Assembly (NCBI GenBank): GCA_905205065.1
Contig: CAJLCI010000018.1
Location: 1 to 48,598 of the forward strand
DNA: 48,598 nt
Direction of reading: 5' to 3'
Source: an uncultured Eubacteriales bacterium
GTDB lineage: Bacteria; Bacillota; Clostridia; Oscillospirales; CAG-272
The position numbers and the translations under genes are program-made. The notes beneath the pieces were generated by a model, which was not told where the DNA came from, made no database searches, and was given only the letters and a program-made list of their open reading frames with translations. Position 1 is the first letter of the stretch. Every line of letters begins with the position of its first letter. This document shows, one piece after another, positions 33,296-42,948 of this stretch.

Positions 33296-33379
33296 ATTTC
33301 TCCGATACGGAGAAATATAAAAAGCGGCGGCAAAGGTACTGCACTAAGTATCTGAATCAAATAAGTCCAGTTTTGCCGC
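33296..33379. promoter_or_regulatory. Hairpins between murG and the MATE gene
   Basis: ATTTCTCCG with CGGAGAAAT (33296-33316, three-base loop) and a longer-range pair GCGGCAAA (33327-33334) with TTTGCCGC (33372-33379). They lie in the leader of the MATE gene; no clear T run follows on the minus strand. Possible attenuator or terminator of murG. Confidence 0.35.
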
Positions 33380-33389
33380 ACGCGTATAT

Positions 33390-34514
33390 TTATAAACTAT
33401 TTTTTTGGTCAACAAGCCCCCGAAGCTCAGAATATAAAATGTCAGCACAGTCCCTGACCGCAAAGGACGCAATACTCTCAGACATATCCCGAAGCCTTTT
33501 TCTGTCGGGAATAAGCTGTTTTACAGCATCTGTCAGTATACCGTCCTCAAGCTCCGATTCCGCAAAAACAAGTGCGGCTCCGGCATCTCCGAGAACCTTG
33601 GCGTTTTTATATTGGTGATTATCGGTAACATTCGGAGAAGGAATCAGAATACACGGCTTTTTCTGCACGGCAAGCTCTGAAAGAGTGATCGCGCCAGCAC
33701 GGCTGATCACGAGATCGGCTGCCGTCATTTTAAGAGGCATATCATAAATATATTCACATAACTCCAGATTCGGACATTTGTCAAGTCCATATTCCTGAAA
33801 AACGGCTTTTGATGCTTTGTACTCTATTGAGCCAGTCGCGTGAATATGTTTGATGGAAACATCTTTAGAGGTATAATCGCGCATTAGCTTTAGAACCTCT
33901 TCGTTTACTCTTTCAGCTCCCATACTTCCGCCGCAGGACAATAAAACATGTCTGTATTTGTTATTATATCCAAGCTTTGCCCGCGCCTGTACTTTTGTAA
34001 GCTCACCGAAATGACCGCGCAGAGGATTTCCGACGCGCTTTGCGCGTTCCGGATGAGATAGCCTTGATAATGTAGCTTCAAAATTCACATAAATACGATC
34101 AACCTTGTTTTGAAGAAGCTTTACAGCCACTCCCGGAACTGCATTGGATTCATGCAAAACAGTCGGAATATTCATTTTGGAAGCGGCATTCACTAACGGC
34201 CAGCATACATACCCTCCAGTTCCTATAACAATGTCGGGATTAAAGTCTTTGATAAGCCTGCGGGCTTTAACCTGAGACGCCGCCATAAGATATAAAGTCC
34301 TGAAATTTGAAACCGATAGACTGCGCCTCAGACCTCTTATATCAATATGATACAGCTTATATCCGGCCGCGGGAACAAGCTTATTTTCTATTCCGCGGGG
34401 TGTTCCGACAAACGCAATATCGGAATCCGGTTCCTTTTCTTTAATTTTATCAGCTATTGCTATGGCAGGATTCACATGGCCGCCAGTACCTCCGCCGGTC
34501 ATCAATACCTTCAT
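33390..34514 (-). CDS. murG: UDP-GlcNAc:lipid I N-acetylglucosaminyltransferase MurG
   Basis: Converts lipid I to lipid II at the inner membrane face. The 374-residue GT-B protein begins with GGGTGGHVNPA (7-17), has VIGTGGYVCWP, LLSCGGSMGAERVN at the start of the second domain and the UDP-GlcNAc site ISRAGAITLSELAVQKKPCILIPSP. Full family length. Last gene of the dcw set here, 96 bp after ftsW; that gap holds no feature I recognise. Confidence 0.95.
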   Translation of the reverse strand: MKVLMTGGGTGGHVNPAIAIADKIKEKEPDSDIAFVGTPRGIENKLVPAAGYKLYHIDIRGLRRSLSVSNFRTLYLMAASQVKARRLIKDFNPDIVIGTGGYVCWPLVNAASKMNIPTVLHESNAVPGVAVKLLQNKVDRIYVNFEATLSRLSHPERAKRVGNPLRGHFGELTKVQARAKLGYNNKYRHVLLSCGGSMGAERVNEEVLKLMRDYTSKDVSIKHIHATGSIEYKASKAVFQEYGLDKCPNLELCEYIYDMPLKMTAADLVISRAGAITLSELAVQKKPCILIPSPNVTDNHQYKNAKVLGDAGAALVFAESELEDGILTDAVKQLIPDRKRLRDMSESIASFAVRDCADILYSELRGLVDQKNSL

Positions 34515-34610
34515 ATAATGTCATTCCCTTCCGTCTCATACTCTAAATGTATTTATGTCTCTGTATAAATAAAAGAAAAATCATCACGGGATGTTTCAAC
34601 CTGAATTTTG

Positions 34611-36263
34611 CTAATGTCTGGAATATCTCGATATTCCTAATACTATTCCCATTTCGGCAATCTGAAGCGCGAGAGCTGTTCCCCCGTAGCTGAAAAAAGG
34701 AAGAGAAATTCCCGTATTCGGTAACAGCGCAGTCACAACTCCGATATTCAAAAGCGCCTGTACTGCCACTTTACCGACGATTCCAATTACAACAAGCTGA
34801 GAAAATGTATCCGGAGCACGAAGCGCAATTACGACTCCGCGCCATACAAGCAATATAAAGAGAGCGATAACACCGATTGCTCCTATAAATCCAAGCTCCT
34901 CACATATAATTGAAAATATAAAGTCATTCTGAGGCTGAGACACAAACAAATGCTTCTGCCGGCTGTTCCCAAGTCCTGTTCCGAAAAGCCCTCCAGAACC
35001 TACGGCATAAAGTCCCTGAAGGGTCTGATAAACTTCATCATCCGCACTGAAATTTTCGGGGTGAAGCCAGACATCTATTCTTTCACGGGCATACGAGGAA
35101 AGACTTATAGCAACTGCGGCCGCAACCGCGGCTGAGCTGCCCGCCACAATAAACCAGATTTTTCTTGCTCCCGCAGCAAAGATTACAATCATTCCGATTA
35201 AAAACATTATAATCATACCTGAAAAATGATTTTCAAGCATAATCAGAACGCAGACAAAAAGAACAAATCCAGCCGGAATAAAAAGCCCGTAAACAGAGGA
35301 CTGCCAAAAATCACTGTAGTTAGTAGCCGGCTTCTCATAAATCGCGTAATATCTTGCAAGGAAAAGTACAAGAACCAACTTCATTATTTCGGATGGCTGA
35401 AAACGGATTCCGCCGATCTCAATCCATCTTTTCGCAACTCCGGCAGCCATACCGTATATAGGTGTAACTATAAGAAGTATGGATGTTATGATAAAAAGCG
35501 GAATGGTAAACCTGTATATTATTCGGTAATCCATTTTCATCATTACAATCATGGCGCCGATGCCAAGTACGGCGAATATTGCCTGATGCTTTATAAAATA
35601 TAAGCTGTCGCCCGTTTTTGAAAGAGCGTACGCATAGCTTGCGCTGAATACCATAATAAGTCCGAAACCGATCAACACCATAACTATGAAAAACATAGGT
35701 CTGTCGAATCCGCCCTTAACCCTGATTATATCTTCCTTTTCATCATTATGAGAAAGAGTAGCAAACCATCCCGGAAGCCTGCTTTTCTTTTTTATCACAG
35801 GCGGCTTATTTTTTACTCCTGAAGCTCTGAGGTCATTATCTCCCGCGCGTGCTCTTGGCTGTCGGGAGTCCGAAATGTGCCGTGAAATACCTTGCGTCCG
35901 ATTTTCCCTTATCCCGACCTCGCGATTTTTAGATTCCTCTGAGCTTGAAAGAACCTTCCGCCCGGCGTTTTGTTCCTTTTGTGCCCTTTCTGACCTTTCT
36001 GCCCTTTGTGTCCTTTGTTCCCTTTTTTTCTTTTGCTCCTTTTGTTCCGATATGTTTCTCCCCTCAGAATTTTTTACTTCTGATTTCCGGTAATCTGGAC
36101 GCTGCGCTTCAGAGGATATCCTCCCCTGATGACTATTTCCGCTTGCCCTGCGAGCGGCTGAATTCTCCCGCTGCGTATTTGTTTTATATCTTTCACGGTT
36201 GTTCTGAATTCGGTCTGTCTGTTCATCATAATAAACGGAAGAGTGTTTCTTATTATTGCTCAT
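34611..36263 (-). CDS. ftsW: FtsW-type SEDS peptidoglycan polymerase with long cytosolic tail
   Basis: Septal glycosyltransferase that polymerizes lipid II with the PBP encoded nearby. The SEDS domain runs from about residue 186 to 548, with ten helices, RIDVWLHPENFSADDEVYQT in the extracellular loop and PNTGISLPFFSYGGTAL near the end. The first 185 residues are unusual: a hydrophilic, low-complexity tail rich in S, R, E, K and N, absent from standard FtsW (about 370-400 residues). The position between mraY and murG supports FtsW over RodA or SpoVE, although a SpoVE role is possible in a sporeformer. Confidence 0.88.
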   Translation of the reverse strand: MSNNKKHSSVYYDEQTDRIQNNRERYKTNTQRENSAARRASGNSHQGRISSEAQRPDYRKSEVKNSEGRNISEQKEQKKKREQRTQRAERSERAQKEQNAGRKVLSSSEESKNREVGIRENRTQGISRHISDSRQPRARAGDNDLRASGVKNKPPVIKKKSRLPGWFATLSHNDEKEDIIRVKGGFDRPMFFIVMVLIGFGLIMVFSASYAYALSKTGDSLYFIKHQAIFAVLGIGAMIVMMKMDYRIIYRFTIPLFIITSILLIVTPIYGMAAGVAKRWIEIGGIRFQPSEIMKLVLVLFLARYYAIYEKPATNYSDFWQSSVYGLFIPAGFVLFVCVLIMLENHFSGMIIMFLIGMIVIFAAGARKIWFIVAGSSAAVAAAVAISLSSYARERIDVWLHPENFSADDEVYQTLQGLYAVGSGGLFGTGLGNSRQKHLFVSQPQNDFIFSIICEELGFIGAIGVIALFILLVWRGVVIALRAPDTFSQLVVIGIVGKVAVQALLNIGVVTALLPNTGISLPFFSYGGTALALQIAEMGIVLGISRYSRH

Positions 36264-36317
36264 TTTTTAATACCATGCCTTTGCAGAGCAAAGATCTCCT
36301 TCTTTCAGAATCCAATC

Positions 36318-37319
36318 TCAAATATGTCCGAAATATGCAATTACACACATAACCGCAGTTACAAGAGAGAAAATTCCGACAATTTTATTTTCACTCCATC
36401 CACAGCGTTCAAAATGATGATGTATCGGAGCCATCTTAAAGAACCGTTTATGCTCTTTTGTAAGTTTATATACCATGACCTGTATAATGTCTGAAAGACT
36501 TTCAATTATATATACAAATCCAGCTACAATAAGCAGCAAGGGATCGTCGGCAAGAAAGGCAAGTCCGACCACCGTTCCGCCCAAAAAAAGCGAGCCGGTA
36601 TCACCCATAAATATTTTCGCAGGATGCGCATTGTAAATCAAAAATCCAAGACACGAACCGACCGCCAACGCCGAAAAATAACCTAAATCAAAGTTGCCTG
36701 TCCGGAATGCAATCACTGCAAAAAGTCCCGAAACTACAAATGTTACCGATGCAGCCAAGCCGTCGATTCCGTCTGTAAGATTCACACTGTTTATTATCCC
36801 TGTTATAAGAAAAAATGCGATAATATAATAAGCGGGTCCAAAATCAACATAGATGTGAAAAAAAGGAATAAACAAATTTGAATCTATGTAACCAAGCCAT
36901 GTCATAACAGCAAGAAACAATATTGCAGTTACACTCTGAAGAAAAAATTTCTGATGAGCGCGAAGTCCCTCATTCTGTTTTTTTACAAACTTTAAATAAT
37001 CGTCTGCAAATCCTATCAGCCCGTTAAGTATAATCAGCGTTGTCACGCACGCAATCTTTCCGAATGAATCAAACTCCCCATGGTATGCCGCAAAACCGCC
37101 GATTATAGCCGTAGTAAATACTGAGGCTATTATAAATGCAATCCCGCCCATTGTCGGCGTTCCCTCTTTGGACTTATGCCATCTCGGACCAATATCAAGT
37201 ATCTTTTGTCCCATTTTGATGCTTCGCAGCTTAGGTATAAGCACACGCGTGATAAGGGCAGTAAAAACGAGAGTTAGCAACATTGTTGCAAAAAAATATA
37301 ACAGCATTTGATTTTTCAA
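36318..37319 (-). CDS. mraY: Phospho-N-acetylmuramoyl-pentapeptide transferase MraY
   Basis: Makes lipid I from UDP-MurNAc-pentapeptide and undecaprenyl phosphate. A 333-residue, ten-helix protein with the conserved GTPTMGGIAF, NGLIGFADDYLKF (catalytic aspartates), NLTDGIDGLAAS, MGDTGSLFLGG and APIHHHFE motifs. The start is a TTG preceded by AAAAGGAG at good spacing. murD, which usually follows mraY, is missing. Confidence 0.95.
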   Translation of the reverse strand: MKNQMLLYFFATMLLTLVFTALITRVLIPKLRSIKMGQKILDIGPRWHKSKEGTPTMGGIAFIIASVFTTAIIGGFAAYHGEFDSFGKIACVTTLIILNGLIGFADDYLKFVKKQNEGLRAHQKFFLQSVTAILFLAVMTWLGYIDSNLFIPFFHIYVDFGPAYYIIAFFLITGIINSVNLTDGIDGLAASVTFVVSGLFAVIAFRTGNFDLGYFSALAVGSCLGFLIYNAHPAKIFMGDTGSLFLGGTVVGLAFLADDPLLLIVAGFVYIIESLSDIIQVMVYKLTKEHKRFFKMAPIHHHFERCGWSENKIVGIFSLVTAVMCVIAYFGHI

Positions 37320-37379
37320 AGCAAAGACTCCTTTTTCCTTTTTCCTCAGTATGTCTGATCTTTAGCCGGACAATATATT

Positions 37380-38831
37380 TTAACCATTGTCCGAATTTCC
37401 GAATATCTCTCTTGCCGTCTGCTCAAGTCCTATAGAATGACTGGCCTTAAATAAAACAATATCGCCGTCTCTGAACTCATTTATAAGATCTCTCTTTAAA
37501 GCAGCTTTTCCGTCTTCGCTGAATTTATAGCATCTGCAGTCACTCAAGCCGAATTTTCTCGCGGATTCTGCAATACGCTCCGCATCGTCTCCGAGAGTAA
37601 AAAGTATATCGGCATCTTCAGCTGCAAACTCTCCTAATCCGGCATGCAGCGACGCGCTCCGTTCGCCAAGCTCAAGCATATTTCCCAGTACCGCAATTCT
37701 TCTTCCCATATTTTCAGCATTTGCGGAATACACAGAGTTCATAACACCAAGCGCAGCTTTCATCGATTCAGGAGAAGCATTATAGCAATCCTCAATTACT
37801 GTCAAGCCGTTTTTTTGATATATTTTCTGTCTTGCTCCGACATTCTTAAATTCAGCCAAGCCACGGCGAATTTGATCCTCGTCTGTTCCCAAGACGGCGC
37901 CTACAAGAGAGGCTGTCGCCGCATTAAAAACATTGTGTCTGCCTATTACCGGTATACGAAGCTTTTTAATACGCTTGCCATGAATTATCAGATCAAATTC
38001 CGAGCCTCCGTCATATTCGGAAATATCGGAAATAAGGCATGAAGCGTTGCTTCTGGAAAATGAGACAGTCTCTCCCTCAATTCCTTCAAGAAGGGGTTCG
38101 TCACCATTGTATATTAAAATACTCCCGGTTTTAAAGCCGTCACGAATTTCAAGCTTAGCATTTCTTATATTCTCTCTTGATCCCAGCATTCCGATGTGCG
38201 CGGTACCAATACTTGTAATAACGCCAATATCAGGCTTGACAGCCCTGCTCATACGAGATATTTCATTTCTCGAATTCATGCCCATTTCAAAAACCGCGGC
38301 TTCAAAGGAATCGTCTATCCGAAGCATAGTGAGCGGAACTCCGACAAGATTATTATAATTTCCCTCAGTTTTCAAAGTCACATATTTCTGCGAAAGGATG
38401 GAATGAATCAGCTGCTTGGTAGTTGTCTTCCCAACGCTTCCCGTTACAGCAACCGAATATTTCAGTCCGTCAAAGCTTTCCTTATATGCCATGGCAAGTC
38501 TCAGAAATGCATTTGTCGTATCCTCCGTAAGTATAAACCTGCCGTTTTTTATCTTATCGGGAATTCTGTCGCACAAAGCCGCGTATGCCCCGGATTCAAA
38601 TGCCCCGGATATATAATCATGTCCGTCAAGCTGTTCACCGTGAATCGCTATAAATATCTCCCCGGGAGTCAATGTCCGTGAATTGCCTGACAGCCCCCTC
38701 AATATCTGAGCTTCACCATCCCCGGAAAACATTTCCGAAGCTTTCCCGTCCTCCAAATAAATGAGCTTTCCGCCTGTATTTTGCTTTATCCATTCCGCGG
38801 ATAATCCGCCCCGTCCGATTTCGTATCCCAT
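37380..38831 (-). CDS. murF: UDP-MurNAc-tripeptide:D-Ala-D-Ala ligase MurF
   Basis: Adds D-Ala-D-Ala to the muropeptide precursor in the cytosol. A 483-residue Mur ligase with ATP loop TGSVGKTTTKQL (about 130), GNYNNLVGVPLTML, FEMGMNSRNEISRMS, the HNVFNA segment and EDCYNASPESMKAA. The start is 23 bp after murE. Confidence 0.93.
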   Translation of the reverse strand: MGYEIGRGGLSAEWIKQNTGGKLIYLEDGKASEMFSGDGEAQILRGLSGNSRTLTPGEIFIAIHGEQLDGHDYISGAFESGAYAALCDRIPDKIKNGRFILTEDTTNAFLRLAMAYKESFDGLKYSVAVTGSVGKTTTKQLIHSILSQKYVTLKTEGNYNNLVGVPLTMLRIDDSFEAAVFEMGMNSRNEISRMSRAVKPDIGVITSIGTAHIGMLGSRENIRNAKLEIRDGFKTGSILIYNGDEPLLEGIEGETVSFSRSNASCLISDISEYDGGSEFDLIIHGKRIKKLRIPVIGRHNVFNAATASLVGAVLGTDEDQIRRGLAEFKNVGARQKIYQKNGLTVIEDCYNASPESMKAALGVMNSVYSANAENMGRRIAVLGNMLELGERSASLHAGLGEFAAEDADILFTLGDDAERIAESARKFGLSDCRCYKFSEDGKAALKRDLINEFRDGDIVLFKASHSIGLEQTAREIFGNSDNG

Positions 38832-38854
38832 TTTTTAACCATGGCCTTCTTTTT

Positions 38855-40291
38855 TCAGTTATAATAGTCTTCTATGATTTTCTTTTCGGAAAAGAAATGC
38901 TTTCCGCTGTAATCAATTATATAATTCTCGTGTCCCTTACCGGCAAGAAGCAAAAAGTCCCCTTTTGATGAATTGGAAAGCGCGTAAATAATCGCCTTTT
39001 TCCGATCGGGAATTTCGGTTATACACTCCGTATTTTCAATTCCGCTTTTAATTTCAGCAAGAATATCCTCCCTGTTTTCACTTCTGCTGTTGTCTTCGGT
39101 AAGAATAACTCTGTCTGCAAGTTCAGATGCAATTTTCCCCATAACAGGACGTTTTTCCCTGTCGCGGTCTCCGCCGCAGCCAAAAATAACAGTGAGTCTT
39201 TCGCTGGGCTTCATAATACTTCTAAGTGCACGAAGCGAATTTTCAAGAGCATCGGGAGTATGCGCATAATCAATATAGATAAATGGATAACCCGGAAAAC
39301 AGCCGCCCGGCTTTATATTCTCCAAACGTCCGGAAACACATTTTACAGATGAAATACCGCTCTGAATAAAGCGATGACATATTCCGCAGGCGGATGCGCA
39401 TGCAGCTGTTTCAAGGCTGTTATAAAGCGCAAAACGCCACGGCATAGCCGTCCATATACGGAATATTTTATTTTGGGCTATAAGCTCATACCGAGTTCCC
39501 CCGATGTCCGACATAACATTTGCGGCAATATAGTCTGCGTCCGTGCCTTCTGTACAGGAGACCGAAATGTTTTTTTCACATGGCCGCCTATTATACAATA
39601 GATTTCCGTATTTGTCGTCAATATTAAAAATTCCTGTAGCACAGTTCTTAAAAAGGCAGGCTTTAGCTTCGAAATATGCTTCGACAGATTTATGAAAATC
39701 CCCGTGATCCTTAGTCAGATTTGTAAAGATTCCTGCCTCAAAATGAATAGGAGACAGCTTCTTCAGCGCGAGGGCATGTGACGAGGCTTCCATAACTACA
39801 CAGTCATAGTCCTCTCCCGCGAGCTTTTCAAGCAACGGATAAAGCAAATCCGGATCCGGAGTTGTCATGTTTCCGCCGATCGTACCTATCAGAGCCGACT
39901 TATAACCTGCGTCTGTAAGAACTGCACGCAAAAGATGCGCCACAGAAGTTTTTCCGTTTGTACCGGTAACCGCAAAAAATTTCATTTTTTCGGTCGGTCT
40001 GCCGCAGATATTATTGCTGAGCCGTGCAAAGGCTTCTCTTGTAGAGCTTGTATAAATCAAAGGAAGTCCGCTGAAGCCATCCGGCTTTTTTGAAACAACC
40101 GCTAATACCGCACCTGCCTCGGCGGCCTCTCGTATATGCAGATGACCGTCGTCAGCTCCGCCTTCAAGGCATACAAACATACATCCCGGTACGGCCTTTC
40201 GCGAATCCGCACAAACCAAAGAAATATCCGGATTCCCGGTCTCCTCATTTTCCAGTACTTCAATGTCTTCAAGTAGTTTGTTCAAAAGCAT
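38855..40291 (-). CDS. murE: UDP-MurNAc-dipeptide:2,6-diaminopimelate ligase MurE
   Basis: Adds the third amino acid to the peptide stem. A 478-residue Mur ligase with TGTNGKTSVAHLL (about 109-121), EASSHAL, FTNLTKDHGDFH and DYAHTPDALEN. The amino-acid specificity motif reads DNSRSENR; the arginine is typical of meso-diaminopimelate enzymes (DNPR), not lysine enzymes (DNPA), with a P to S change. This supports m-DAP peptidoglycan. Confidence 0.93.
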   Translation of the reverse strand: MLLNKLLEDIEVLENEETGNPDISLVCADSRKAVPGCMFVCLEGGADDGHLHIREAAEAGAVLAVVSKKPDGFSGLPLIYTSSTREAFARLSNNICGRPTEKMKFFAVTGTNGKTSVAHLLRAVLTDAGYKSALIGTIGGNMTTPDPDLLYPLLEKLAGEDYDCVVMEASSHALALKKLSPIHFEAGIFTNLTKDHGDFHKSVEAYFEAKACLFKNCATGIFNIDDKYGNLLYNRRPCEKNISVSCTEGTDADYIAANVMSDIGGTRYELIAQNKIFRIWTAMPWRFALYNSLETAACASACGICHRFIQSGISSVKCVSGRLENIKPGGCFPGYPFIYIDYAHTPDALENSLRALRSIMKPSERLTVIFGCGGDRDREKRPVMGKIASELADRVILTEDNSRSENREDILAEIKSGIENTECITEIPDRKKAIIYALSNSSKGDFLLLAGKGHENYIIDYSGKHFFSEKKIIEDYYN

Positions 40292-40427
40292 ACTACCGTT
40301 CCCTCCGCTATTGAGATGAATTTTTATTACAGTCTGTAAGGTAAACCTGTAAACTTTTTAACATCCCGCAGCGCAGTAACAGCGCATTGCTTTCAAATAA
40401 TTACACCATGTACTGATGCTATATATT

Positions 40428-40469
40428 TTATATGATATCCGAAATATAATTATTCCGGATATCATATAA
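40428..40469. terminator. Hairpin after the PBP gene
   Basis: A perfect 14-bp stem (40428-40441 with 40456-40469) with a 14-base AT loop, 12 bp after the PBP stop on the minus strand. No T run follows, so it may be a processing or stability structure between the PBP and murE and not a terminator. Confidence 0.45.
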
Positions 40470-40481
40470 GTAACTGTCAAT

Positions 40482-42827
40482 TTAGGCGTCAGTATCTCCG
40501 ATAAAGCGCATCGTTACGGTAACTGTAGAGCCGTACAGCACTGAGGAGCCTGCTTCCGGACTCTGACCTACGACAATCGCGGTCGCGTCAGACACATTGT
40601 TTGTTGCGCCGGTAATTACCGGATTAAGACCCGCATTAATAATAGTCTGATTTGCAGTTGAAGCTTTCATTTGTGAAAGATCAGGCACGGTAACATATTG
40701 ATTCGGAACAGCATCTCCGGTGTAAAGAGTCACAGTTCCGCTTGATTTATTAAAACTGCTTCCTGCAGCCGGAGCCTGATAATTTATTGTGTCTCCGTCG
40801 CCCACGATATTGTACTTAATGCCCAGATTTTTCATGCCGGCGGTAGCCGACGCAACATCATATCCCACATAATTTCCAATCGTAGTATTCATATTGACGC
40901 GTTCCTCATCCGTCCAGTTTCTCTCTACTCCGAGATACGGAAGTATTTCCTCCATAACCGCAGCAACATACGGAGCCGCAACATACGCACCGTACATCTG
41001 AGATACCATCGGTTCATCACACACAATCAAAACAGCTACCTGAGGGTCATCGGAAGGGGCAAATGCGACTGTAGAACCTACTCGCAGATAAGAATTTCCG
41101 TTTTCGTCAAACACGTCACGAAGCTCTGAAGTACCGGTCTTAGCTGCAATTTTATACCCCGGAACATACGTGTTTTTAGCGCCTCCGTTTCCGGAAACAC
41201 CTTCCTCAAGTATTTCCGCAATCGTCTCGCAGACCTCTGAACTAACAACCTGGCGTTTCGGGGTTTCGTCTGCGCTGTAAACGACATTCCCGTCATTGTC
41301 AGTAATTCGGCTTACAACATGAGGAGTAAGAAGATATCCACCGTTCGCAACCGTACTTACCGCGGTAATCTGCTGAATCGGAGTTATCTTAAATGTCTGT
41401 CCGAATGAATATGTAGCAAGCTCTACGGAATTAAATCCGCTGTAATTATGGAAAATCGGAGAAGCCTCTGCCGGCAGATCAATTCCTGTCTTCGATGTAT
41501 AACCGTATGCTTCAAAGTACTGATAAAACTTTTCATTTCCGACAAGCTGAGCGACCTGAATCAACGTCGGGTTGCATGACTGCTGAAGCATATAACTGTA
41601 TTCATGAGTACCGTGTCCGCCTCGCTTATGACAATGAATTTTCGTCCCTTCCACGGAATACGGATCATAGCATGTAAACACCGTATTCGGAGTAATAACA
41701 TTCTCCTCAAATGCCATCGACGTTGTAATTATTTTAAATGTTGAACCCGGCTCGTACAGTTCACTGACAGCTTTATTTCTCCAAAGTGTATAAAGGAGCT
41801 CCATATATGCATTTTGATATTCTTCCGAATCAGTCTCGTAATTTTCCTTAATCTCATTATAATTGTAAATCATTTCGGCGAAGTTCTCGTAGTTATCGTT
41901 TTCACGGACTCTCGCCTGATTTGTATCCGTCATATATGTACTAAAGAGAGTGAGAAGCTCATCACTGAGCTCATATGGATTATTCAAATCAAAGCTCGGA
42001 TATGTAGCCATTCCGAGAACGCCTCCGGTATTGACATCCATGACTATTCCGGTAACGCGGTTGGTAGCATTCGATTCATAATAAGTTTTTTCAAGCTGTG
42101 TTTCAAGCGCGCTCTGAATTTTCAAATCAAGAGTTGTTTCAACCTGATAGCCGTCCTGAGCTTCTATATAGGTCTCATATTTAGTAGGCATACTCTTGCC
42201 CCATGCATCACGCGCGGTAATATAATGTCCCGGAGTACCTGTAAGATATTTGTCATATTTTTGTTCGATTCCAAGCATGCCTCCGTCCGCTCCGACAAAT
42301 CCTATTACCTGAGCCGCAAGATCGTTGTAAGGATAATATCGCTTTGATGATGCCTCGACATATATCTGAGTATTTAAATTATTTTCATCTATAAATCTCA
42401 GTACTTCGCTCGCCTGTTCCTCTTCAACATTCTTTTTTATTGTACGGTCAGCATAGTATGTCATTTCTGCCTGTTTTTTTACGTTTTCATAATCAACTCC
42501 CAGAATATCCGAAAGTCCCGTACATATCAGTTCCTTTTGTTCATCACCCACAATATTCCGAGGAGAAATAAATATACGGTAAACTGTATAGTTACTTGCA
42601 AGCTGTATTCCGTTACGGTCAGTAATATTGCCGCGGGAAGCCGTTACCGTTGTCTTGGCGGAAATATTATTCAGTACAATTGACTCATAATAATCATAGC
42701 TTATAATCTGGAGATAAAAAAGACGGCTTATCAGAATAAGTGCAACCAATATACAGAATAGTATAAGAAAAACACTTCTGACTGGTATAAACCGATTGGT
42801 TTGTTTCGATGCCATTTTTATAAACAT
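40482..42827 (-). CDS. Class B penicillin-binding protein with two PASTA domains
   Basis: Transpeptidase for septal (FtsI/PBP2B) or spore-cortex (SpoVD) peptidoglycan. The 781-residue protein has an N-terminal membrane anchor (about 16-38), a dimerization domain, the catalytic SxxK in EPGSTFK (about 357-363), SxN in QQSCNP, KTGT near 562, and two PASTA domains (about 650-710 and 713-778). Location between the ftsL-like gene and murE fits FtsI/PBP2B; SpoVD has the same architecture. RBS AAAGGA is very close to the first ATG; the ATG four codons later is a possible true start. Confidence 0.9.
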   Translation of the reverse strand: MFIKMASKQTNRFIPVRSVFLILFCILVALILISRLFYLQIISYDYYESIVLNNISAKTTVTASRGNITDRNGIQLASNYTVYRIFISPRNIVGDEQKELICTGLSDILGVDYENVKKQAEMTYYADRTIKKNVEEEQASEVLRFIDENNLNTQIYVEASSKRYYPYNDLAAQVIGFVGADGGMLGIEQKYDKYLTGTPGHYITARDAWGKSMPTKYETYIEAQDGYQVETTLDLKIQSALETQLEKTYYESNATNRVTGIVMDVNTGGVLGMATYPSFDLNNPYELSDELLTLFSTYMTDTNQARVRENDNYENFAEMIYNYNEIKENYETDSEEYQNAYMELLYTLWRNKAVSELYEPGSTFKIITTSMAFEENVITPNTVFTCYDPYSVEGTKIHCHKRGGHGTHEYSYMLQQSCNPTLIQVAQLVGNEKFYQYFEAYGYTSKTGIDLPAEASPIFHNYSGFNSVELATYSFGQTFKITPIQQITAVSTVANGGYLLTPHVVSRITDNDGNVVYSADETPKRQVVSSEVCETIAEILEEGVSGNGGAKNTYVPGYKIAAKTGTSELRDVFDENGNSYLRVGSTVAFAPSDDPQVAVLIVCDEPMVSQMYGAYVAAPYVAAVMEEILPYLGVERNWTDEERVNMNTTIGNYVGYDVASATAGMKNLGIKYNIVGDGDTINYQAPAAGSSFNKSSGTVTLYTGDAVPNQYVTVPDLSQMKASTANQTIINAGLNPVITGATNNVSDATAIVVGQSPEAGSSVLYGSTVTVTMRFIGDTDA

Positions 42828-42873
42828 TCCTTTCGTGCAGGCTTAAGGTATTTACCGTTCCATATCTTCTTTC

Positions 42874-42902
42874 ATTTATGCCGCGTCTTTATTTATGCCG
42901 CG
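42874..42902. repeat. 12-bp direct repeat upstream of the PBP gene
   Basis: ATTTATGCCGCG occurs at 42874-42885 and 42891-42902 in the short gap between the ftsL-like and PBP genes. It may be a regulator site or the seed of a tandem array. Confidence 0.6.
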
Positions 42903-42948
42903 CCCGTTAAATATTGTATGGTACAATTTTATTTAATATGTTCTGAAT

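Noticed and set aside
33253..33381. N-terminal extension of the MATE protein
   Set aside because: The extra 43 residues are not part of the MATE fold, and the ATG at 33252 has an RBS.
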